From positions 2,050,675-2,075,534 of the forward strand of contig GG745329.1 of NCBI GenBank assembly GCA_000151295.1: 24,860 nucleotides of DNA. Reading direction: 5' to 3'. The notes under the pieces were generated by a model, which had not been told where the DNA came from, did no database searches, and saw only the letters and a list, made by a program, of their open reading frames with translations. Shown here piece by piece: positions 19,006-24,860 of the stretch. Origin of the DNA: Allomyces macrogynus ATCC 38327. Taxonomy: Eukaryota > Blastocladiomycota > Blastocladiomycetes > Blastocladiales > Blastocladiaceae. Both the position numbers and the translations under genes were made by a program. Within the stretch, counting starts at the first letter, position 1; every line of letters starts with the position of its first letter.

Positions 19006-20167
19006 ATGGCCTCGAACAACAGCCCTGACCCGCATGCAGCAACAGCATGCTCGCCGTCCTCGGCCGCGCCCGCATCACCGGCATCACCCGACCAAGAGCT
19101 GCGCGCTGCATTCGTTGGCCGTGTTCTGGTGGCCACGCTCGAGCGCATCCTGCTGCACGTCAAGGACGAGGGCTTGACCATGTAAACGATGAACCAACCC
19201 GGTTGCATGGCATTCTCCAGCGCGCCGTCTGACCCATGGCCCTGTCTTAGCCAAGAGATTGCGCTGGTCCCGCCGCTCAAGGCCACTCCAGCTCTGCTCC
19301 ACAAGATCGTCCGACACCATTGCCATCGCGAGCACCGCACCACCCACCCTGATCACGACGATCAAAATGACGCGTCTGCAAGCTCGCCTTCGAACCGAAC
19401 CTATCGCTGGGAGCACGACGAGCACGGGAAATGGTATTTGGGGCTACCATTGTGGACAGTTGCCTTTGTCGTTCCAGTCCTCGCGCAGCGCGTCCTGCAA
19501 GTGCGCGATTGGATCAAGAAGAGCCGCGACGATGCTCAAGATTTGCAGCAGGACGCGGCCGAAGTAGCGAGCGCGCTGTGCTCGACACGATTGATGCTGC
19601 TCTATTGCCCCTCTCACGCCATGGTCCTGAACTTGCGGTACTCTCGGCCAGCTTTTACCTCCATTTCCACAATCACCACCAACGTACCAATGCCCGAATC
19701 TTGTCAGAAAGTACCTCCTCGAGTTTCTCCACCGTGCCGCGTCATCACCAGCAGCGGCTGGCCCCGTCCAGGCCGAGCTCGAGCTGACGCGGCTGCTCCT
19801 GACCAAGGAGCCGAGCAACGGCGCCGTCTGGTACCACCGCTATTGGCTCTCTTCCGTACTCGCGCCGCCGACCACGATCGCCGACGTGGAGTCGCTGCTG
19901 CACCGTGAGCATGCTGTGATCGTTGCGACTACGGTTCGGAAGCCGCGCAACTACTTCGCCTGGGCCCACCGCGCGCGTGTCCTGCACTGGCTCGTGAGCG
20001 GACTGTACCGCGATCATGCTCTTGCAACGGAACGCAAGCTGGTGGACGAAGTCGTGGCTGACCCGAAGCACTGCAACGACCAGACGGTGTTGCAATACCG
20101 CGCGCATCTTGTCCACCTCGCGGGACAAAGTGATGCGTCTGTCGTGCTCAATGGAAACGCTTTTTGA
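19006..20167 (+). CDS. PTAR1: PTAR1-like protein prenyltransferase alpha subunit (GGTase-III type)
   Basis: PTAR1 is the alpha subunit paired with the Rab GGTase beta subunit in GGTase-III, which adds a second lipid to substrates such as Ykt6. Exons: 19006-19181, 19251-19637 and 19708-20167; the product is 340 aa (human 402). Landmarks in human order: GLTIQEIALVPP (human IDEIGLIPCP), KWYLGLPLWTVAFVVPVL, LMLLYCPSHAMVLNLRKYLLE across the second intron (human LLLLNPDFTTAWNVRKELI), and two alpha repeats, PSNGAVWYHRYWLSS and PRNYFAWAHRARVLHWL, then VLQYRAHLVHL. The stop at 20167 cuts the protein short; a further prenyltransferase repeat follows at once in another frame (next entry), so the 3' end is probably frameshifted or misassembled. 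ATG 18940 is in frame and would add 22 residues. Confidence 0.85.
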
Positions 20168-20376
20168 GAAGAACTCTCTCCACTCACAATCAGTCTGGAT
20201 CAGGTCAGTCCTGAGCTCCTGGCATGGTGAGCTTCCCGTTCGTCGTCTTGCCCTCCCTACTCCCAGTGGGACAGCACAGGTCACAGAACCAAGAATTGAC
20301 CATGAGCAGCGCGTGTGGAGAGTTCACGCACGAGCTCATACTCGCACAATGCCGAGTTTTTTTCCATGATAGATAA
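20120..20376 (+). pseudogene. Frame-shifted 3' part of PTAR1-like gene with a further alpha repeat
   Basis: In the frame one step from the preceding gene, from about 20124, the reading continues as DKVMRLSCSMETLFEKNS, then HSQSVWIRSVLSSW. The last part is a prenyltransferase alpha repeat at the place where human PTAR1 has HETLWCHRRHIFY. A possible 40-nt intron (20225-20264, GTGAGC to CCCAG) would then lead to EFTHELILAQCR, comparable to human RFIDQVLSTCRN, and a stop at 20374-20376. No reasonable intron joins this to the upstream frame without losing conserved residues, so I record a frame break rather than a complete CDS. It may be a one-base sequence error, a true mutation or an unrecognised splice. 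Confidence 0.55.
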
Positions 20377-21003
20377 TCGACGAGGTGTGGACGCTCTGGC
20401 TCGCATCGCGCGCATTACCCAACAACCTCACCTGTCCGCCTCTCTCCCAACATGAATGTGGCTGTCCGTACTGCGCACCTTGCGAACCATAAAGCTGCGC
20501 TCTTCATCAACAAGAGAAGGCCGGAGAGGGTCGGGCGCAACGGTGTTGTGATTACGGCAGCGACAAGCTGGCATCAAACCAGATCAACGGGAGCCACGTC
20601 AAGAGCAAACGATGCTCGAAAGCTGGATAAGAGGAGAAGACCGTCGAACAAGAATGGCCGGACAAGACCGGGCGGCTGCAGCGACCCACGACCTCCAGCA
20701 CTCGTTTGCGGCGCCCGGAACGCGCCGAGCCTGGCGCGCCGTCGTTGTTGATCAATGAGAAATGTGTGTTGGTTGACGTCGTCATCGAGGGTGTTGATGT
20801 TTGCCAACCCTCGAACTTGCGAGCACGCGTCACAGCCTTCAAAAGCGGAGCATGGCACCAGCGTCCATCAACAACGCTCGCAAGCTCCTCTCATCCCATA
20901 CTTTCGCGCACGCGCGCTCTTCGTCTCCACAACACGCTTGGGGCCTGCTCAAGCTCGACTTGGCGCATCTTGCCCTGCGTCCTCCACCCATCCAAGAACC
21001 AAG
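20377..21003. other. Intergenic region upstream of the 21004 gene
   Basis: A 627-bp spacer with no recognisable gene. It includes an 8-bp inverted repeat (TCGAGGGT at 20785-20792 and ACCCTCGA at 20807-20814, 14-nt loop). The frame of the next gene is open back to about 20755, but these residues lack the character of the protein that follows. Confidence 0.5.
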
Positions 21004-22035
21004 ATGCTCTCAACTCTCCGCCCAGCGTTCGGCACGGCCGTTCTCGTGCGCCCCATTCTCATCACGACGCTGTCGCCGGCCATGGGCACGGCCGCTCTGC
21101 TCGCCGTTCGCCGGGGCGCGCTCACCGTGCAAAGTCGCAACATGCACGCGTCGCGGTATGGCCGCCATCGCTACACGCGAGACGACCAGTCTTGCCCGCC
21201 GGGCGGTCGTGCGGGCTGGTGGGCTGCCGCTGCCGGCCCTCGCGTACCCGACTCGCCCGGCCGTTCCGCCGTCAAGTTTGGCGCGTCGGTCGCGGCCGGT
21301 GTGTTGGCCTTTGCCGTGGCCAAGCCCTTGATTCTCACGGTCCTCGGCGCCGGGCTCGGCTACGGCGCGTTCCGCATCACGCGCACCTGGCTCGACCTGC
21401 GTTTCCCGCCGCGGTACCCGCAGTACTACTACCAGCGGCCCGTGCACGATGCCGATCCGGCGGGCGCAGCCAAGGACGCGGACCCGTACGCCAACGACCC
21501 GGTCGCGCAGTGGCTCAAGGAAATGGGTGTCCAGCGTAACGCGCCGACGCCCGGTGCCGCCGACCCGATGGCCGCCGCCTTCTTTGGACGGATGGCGCGG
21601 ATGGGCGACCGTTTTGCGCGCACCATGGCGGCCGCACACCCGGCGCTGCTCGATGCGCCTGAGACCGTGCACTCTCTCGTCGTTGAGGAAATCACGCGCC
21701 GCGACTCGGAGCTTGCGCGTGCCGTCGTGCTTGCGCTCAACGTGCCGGGGGTCAACGACGTGCAGTTTTCGGCACCGACGAGCGTCTCGCGCGCGATCAC
21801 GACGACCACGTCCGGAACCGGCGTCGCGACCACGTCGGCGACGCTCGAGATTGGGCTCGATGCGATTGCGAGTTCGGGGTCGATCGTGGGCGTGGTTGCG
21901 GGCGCTGACGTGCCCGATACGACCAACGGCCGCGTGCACCTCAAGTGGGTGCGTGTCGCGAATGGGCCCACGGTTAACATTGACCGGTGGGGTGGCGGTT
22001 GGGTCGATGCCGCGGCGCCGCCCAAGTCGTCGTAA
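21004..22035 (+). CDS. Orphan protein with mitochondrial-type N terminus and membrane segment
   Basis: A single exon of 343 aa that I do not recognise. The start at 21004 gives an N terminus rich in Arg, Ser, Thr, Leu and Ala with no acidic residue for the first 50-odd positions (MLSTLRPAFGTAVLVRP), as in a matrix-targeting presequence. A hydrophobic segment at about residues 90-118 (VKFGASVAAGVLAFAVAKP and following LILTVLGAGLGYGAF) is long enough for one membrane helix, or a tight hairpin. It is followed by a Pro/Tyr stretch (RFPPRYPQYYYQRP). The second half is soluble and looks alpha/beta (HSLVVEEITRRDSELARAVV, later GRVHLKWVRVANGP and DRWGGGWVD). A mitochondrial inner-membrane protein with a soluble C-terminal domain is the likely reading. 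Strong GC at third positions agrees with coding. No functional claim is made. Confidence 0.78.
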   Translation: MLSTLRPAFGTAVLVRPILITTLSPAMGTAALLAVRRGALTVQSRNMHASRYGRHRYTRDDQSCPPGGRAGWWAAAAGPRVPDSPGRSAVKFGASVAAGVLAFAVAKPLILTVLGAGLGYGAFRITRTWLDLRFPPRYPQYYYQRPVHDADPAGAAKDADPYANDPVAQWLKEMGVQRNAPTPGAADPMAAAFFGRMARMGDRFARTMAAAHPALLDAPETVHSLVVEEITRRDSELARAVVLALNVPGVNDVQFSAPTSVSRAITTTTSGTGVATTSATLEIGLDAIASSGSIVGVVAGADVPDTTNGRVHLKWVRVANGPTVNIDRWGGGWVDAAAPPKSS

Positions 22036-23312
22036 GTGGGCACGGGACGTGTACATACATGGTGACAGACCCGCGACGGTCTGCAAGGCGATCCGACCCG
22101 CCTATTGTTTGATATTCTCGCAGTTTCTTTGTTAATCCGTGTCACGCCCGCCAGGAGCAACGCTGCGGTCGTGATCGCTTGGTCGAATGGGTAATTTGGT
22201 GGTCGGGAAATGCATGCGAACTTTGAAATCGCTGATAGCGTGGCCGTCGGGTGGAGAACGGGGAGAATGAGGAGAGGAACGCAACCGCTTTAGCGAAGAT
22301 CCGTCGGAGTGAACGGGCACGGAAAGTGGAAGGCAAGGGGCCGGCTCTTACCCATTTTGTTCGTGCGGTGGAGAACGTCGTGGTGGATCGCTGCGACTGC
22401 GTAATGATGCCGACGAGATGAGAGCTGCACACAGGGCCTGGTGAGCACTGGTGGGCACCGCCTGGGACAAGCGCACACCTTCTGCTCCCCTGTAAAGCAT
22501 CAGCGGGGCAAGCGGCAATACTTGCCGATCTTCATTTCGCATCTCTGGCTTTTGAAGCATGCATCTCGATCATTTTCCGAGTCGCGCTGATGTAAATGCG
22601 CAGAAATCCTCTTTTGGCGCATCGGTGCGGTCTTGCACATCTGCACAGGCGAGCCAGCTCACCATGTTGGAGGCTGCCGTTGCAGAAAGGCGTGCGCGAG
22701 AACGCAAAGCTGCTCAGGCCCATTTTCTCTCGTTGTAATCAGCAGCTGGTTGAAGCGGTTCCTCATGTTGCCATTGAGAACTGAATGACCTGGCCCCATG
22801 CCAAAGCACTACCGTCCAGCGGACTGTTATGAGTCTTCCTGGCCGTGCCCATAATCCCCGTCCGGTGGACAACGTTGCAGTAGACCGCGATTACAACTTT
22901 TCGTGGGGAGGGGGACGATACGGCGAGTGCGGAGCGATAGGCGGCCAAGAAATATGGACAAGATGTGCACTTTGCGCGAGCCCAGATGCGCACTCGACTT
23001 GCTCAAGCAAGCAAGAACGCAACGATTCAAAAACAAGAGAGCTCTTGGTCAAATATTTGTACATTCGCGCGCGTTGAACAGGACAACAAAAATGAGCGGG
23101 CTCGGGAATCACAAGAATGGGGTCGGTGGGCTCAGACCGAGCGTCTGTCCAGGCACTCTGCAACAAAAAACGCGTACCCGTGAGCGCCGCGGTCAAAAAA
23201 GCAAAAAATGAAAATGAAAATGAGAATGAAAAAAAATGAATCGCTTGGGATCGTCTTGATCGTCGTGCTCGTCTCATCTTCCTCGTTCCATCCAACCCTC
23301 GCCCTCGCCAAC
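22036..23312. other. Long intergenic region without recognisable gene
   Basis: At 1277 bp this is the largest gap. It is less GC-rich than the genes and has no frame with family similarity, no tRNA-like B box and no tandem array. Two stretches about 510 bp apart (around 22355-22390 and 22850-22885) resemble each other; on the minus strand both read roughly as V-x-HRT-x-x-MG. The part next to the LIM gene (23165-23245) has A-rich runs, consistent with its 3' untranslated region on the opposite strand. Confidence 0.5.
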
Positions 23313-24860
23313 CTAGACATGCCGGTAAAACGTCTGCCGGCGCTCCGCCTTCATCCCCCCGCGCGTCGTCCGCTGCAACTCCAAGATATGCGTCTCGCAA
23401 TACGCGCGGCCCTCGTACGAGTAATAAATGTCGGATAACGGGACCCCGCAAGTCACGCACACAAAGCAGCCCGGGTGAAACTTGCCCTCGACGACGCACG
23501 CGCAGGGCCCCTCAATCGGCTGCCCGCACCCGCCGCACAGCGACCCGTTGGCCTCGTGGTAGCACCACTTATCGTAGGGCTCGTCGTTCAGCACATAAAA
23601 CGACTTGTCCGGGAACGCGCGGCCGCACCGGACGCACACGAAACACTGCGGGTGGTACTTGCGCCCGAGCGCGGCGACGACACGTGTGTCACGCGTAATC
23701 ACGTTCTTGCACCCAGCGCACCGCGGCAGCGTGGATAGGTAGCACGGGTGGCACAGCGGGCGGCCGTGCTTGACGTGCACCGGGTTCGAGTCCGAGAACG
23801 TCTCCGACAGAGGCCGTTGGCAGTGCTGGCACGTCAAGCACCGCGGATGGTGTGGGGACGGACCGAGTTTCGGGTGCTCGGCGCGCGGCTCGTTCCCGAC
23901 GAACGGCAGGTGGCACGTGCCGCACTGCGGCTCGGGGGGCGACGGCGGCGGCGGGGTCGGATCGCGCGGAACCATGGCTTCGGGCGCGGGCATCCCGCGA
24001 TCCGTCGCGTATTCGTCGTGCGGCGGCGCGACGGCGGGAGCCGGGTCGGCGTATTCGCCGCCGCCGCCGTTCAGTTCGGCGTCCTTGGCGAGACAGTCGG
24101 CGCAGATGATGATCCCGCCGCGCTCGCACCGCCACCCGTCCGACCCGTACGGGTCCTTGGCGGCTTCAAGGCCACACTCTTGGCAGACACAGCACATGGC
24201 GTGCATCACGTCCTCGCCAATGCACACGATTTCCTCGCCCTTCCAGATCAGACCCTTGCACCCGGTGCACTGGATCGACTTGGAGTCCTTGTAGAGCATG
24301 ATTTCGGAAATGTCGATCCCGCCGTCGAGACCCGTCGGGTCGGTGCCGGCGCCGGGAGCGGCAGCGGAAGCGGGCGGTGCGCCAGGCGACGGGAGCGGAG
24401 CAGCAGCAGCGGCAGCGCCAGGACCAGCGGGAGGAGCGCCGTTGGGCGCGTAGACCGGGTCGTCGTCGTAGTAGTACCCGTCGTCGTGCACGTGCGGGTC
24501 GTTGTCGTACCCGCCGCGCGGATCATTGTACCGCGCATCGTCATGGTACCGCGGATCGTCATGGTACCGCGGGTCGTCGTACCGCGGGTCATCATTATAC
24601 CGCCGGTCATCGTTATACCGCCCGTCGTCATGGTACCGCCCGTCGTCCGGGTGCCGATCGTCATGATGGTCGAGTTCCGTGCCCGCATCGTCCCGCGGCG
24701 GCATCAGCGGCGCGGCCTTGTCATCGGCAATCCGCGCACGGTCCATTTGCGTGGCCACATCGTCGACCGATCCATTCCGCCCACCGGCCCCCACCGCGGG
24801 CGACGCCGACCGCATTGCGTCCTCGGGTTTCGGGCTCGCCGCCGGCGACTTGTGGCTGTT
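23313..24860 (-). CDS. Four-LIM-domain protein, paxillin-like layout, 5' end outside window
   Basis: LIM domains are double zinc fingers that bind other proteins, often at actin structures; fungal relatives (such as Pxl1) act at polarity and cell-division sites. The frame is open to the window edge (515 codons) and the residues before the first ATG (24815) look like the same protein, so the start lies outside. The N-terminal part is disordered: a tandem RY-x-DD-P repeat (24522-24665), then an Ala/Pro stretch. LIM1 (CTGC, HAMC, CVCQEC, CADC), a Pro-rich linker, then LIM2 (CGTC, HPRC, CQHC, CHPC), LIM3 (CAGC, HPQC, CVRC) and LIM4 (CGGC, HPGC, CVTC, CETH), packed to the C terminus. All four keep the eight-ligand pattern. 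It is intronless over 1.5 kb while most neighbours have four to six introns. Ortholog assignment is uncertain. Confidence 0.9.
   Translation of the reverse strand, partial: NSHKSPAASPKPEDAMRSASPAVGAGGRNGSVDDVATQMDRARIADDKAAPLMPPRDDAGTELDHHDDRHPDDGRYHDDGRYNDDRRYNDDPRYDDPRYHDDPRYHDDARYNDPRGGYDNDPHVHDDGYYYDDDPVYAPNGAPPAGPGAAAAAAPLPSPGAPPASAAAPGAGTDPTGLDGGIDISEIMLYKDSKSIQCTGCKGLIWKGEEIVCIGEDVMHAMCCVCQECGLEAAKDPYGSDGWRCERGGIIICADCLAKDAELNGGGGEYADPAPAVAPPHDEYATDRGMPAPEAMVPRDPTPPPPSPPEPQCGTCHLPFVGNEPRAEHPKLGPSPHHPRCLTCQHCQRPLSETFSDSNPVHVKHGRPLCHPCYLSTLPRCAGCKNVITRDTRVVAALGRKYHPQCFVCVRCGRAFPDKSFYVLNDEPYDKWCYHEANGSLCGGCGQPIEGPCACVVEGKFHPGCFVCVTCGVPLSDIYYSYEGRAYCETHILELQRTTRGGMKAERRQTFYRHV
24522..24665 (-). 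repeat. Tandem ~15-nt coding repeat (RY-x-DD-P units)
   Basis: About nine degenerate copies of a 15-nt unit, with some 12-nt units, inside the LIM gene. On the coding strand each reads approximately as CGG/CGC TAC CAT/AAT GAC GAC/CCG. Neighbouring units differ by one or two bases, typical of slippage or unequal exchange. The encoded segment alternates Arg/Tyr with Asp-Asp and is almost free of hydrophobic side chains. Confidence 0.85.

Noticed and set aside
20785..20814. 8-bp inverted repeat with 14-nt loop as a terminator or regulatory hairpin
   Set aside because: Short stem in a eukaryotic intergenic region; such matches are expected by chance.
20755..21003. N-terminal extension of the 21004 protein by 83 residues
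   Set aside because: The extension would bury a clear presequence-like start and its composition differs from the rest of the protein.
1..24860. Mobile elements, CRISPR arrays, rRNA genes or a biosynthetic cluster
   Set aside because: No transposase, reverse transcriptase, regularly spaced repeats, rRNA-like blocks or co-located pathway enzymes were seen.

Overview
This is a compact, GC-rich, intron-rich eukaryotic window of nuclear DNA. It holds ten protein genes on both strands and part of an eleventh. I rebuilt the spliced genes by hand, requiring GT/AG (once GC/AG) boundaries, phase agreement across every junction, and continuity with the named protein families. The 40 introns inferred this way are all 53-98 nt long. 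IFT46 and a MORN3-like protein indicate an organism that builds a flagellum. The MAP2K, HOPS, GID and CAF16-like genes, the short introns and the tight spacing fit a fungus. The best overall reading is a zoosporic (chytrid-grade) fungus with a GC-rich genome. The genus cannot be fixed from this window; a Caulochytrium-like lineage is only a guess.

Layout: the 3' part of a MEK/Ste7-type MAP kinase kinase (+, 1-1764) converges on VPS39/VAM6, a HOPS tethering subunit (-, 2185-5532). A NOSIP-like RING/U-box protein (-, 5951-7082) follows. After an 837-bp divergent intergenic region carrying a widely spaced 15-nt inverted repeat come two tandem flagellar genes, MORN3-like (+, 7920-9102) and IFT46 (+, 9260-11169). 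USP39/Sad1, the tri-snRNP pseudo-deubiquitinase (-, 11264-13252), is convergent with IFT46. It is divergent from a small Cys/His-rich orphan (+, 13420-13869), which converges on a CAF16-like soluble ABC ATPase (-, 13926-15137). WDR26/GID7 of the GID/CTLH ubiquitin ligase (-, 15648-18515) is divergent from a PTAR1-like protein prenyltransferase alpha subunit (+, 19006 onward, with an apparent frame break near its 3' end). An orphan protein with a mitochondrial-type N terminus (+, 21004-22035) and a 1.3-kb gap precede a four-LIM-domain protein (-, 23313 to the window edge), whose N-terminal region has a tandem RY-x-DD repeat.

No operon-like logic links most of these genes; they are mainly housekeeping (vesicle tethering, splicing, ubiquitin ligation, prenylation, MAPK signalling). 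The one functional neighbourhood is the flagellar pair MORN3-IFT46. I found no mobile element, CRISPR array, tRNA or rRNA gene, and nothing that amounts to a new multigene system. The more unusual points are the paired palindrome between NOSIP and MORN3, a GC-AG intron in USP39, a competing acceptor inside the VPS39 zinc-finger codons, the frame break in PTAR1, the zinc-binding RING kept in NOSIP, a bias to GTACGY splice donors, and two orphan proteins.
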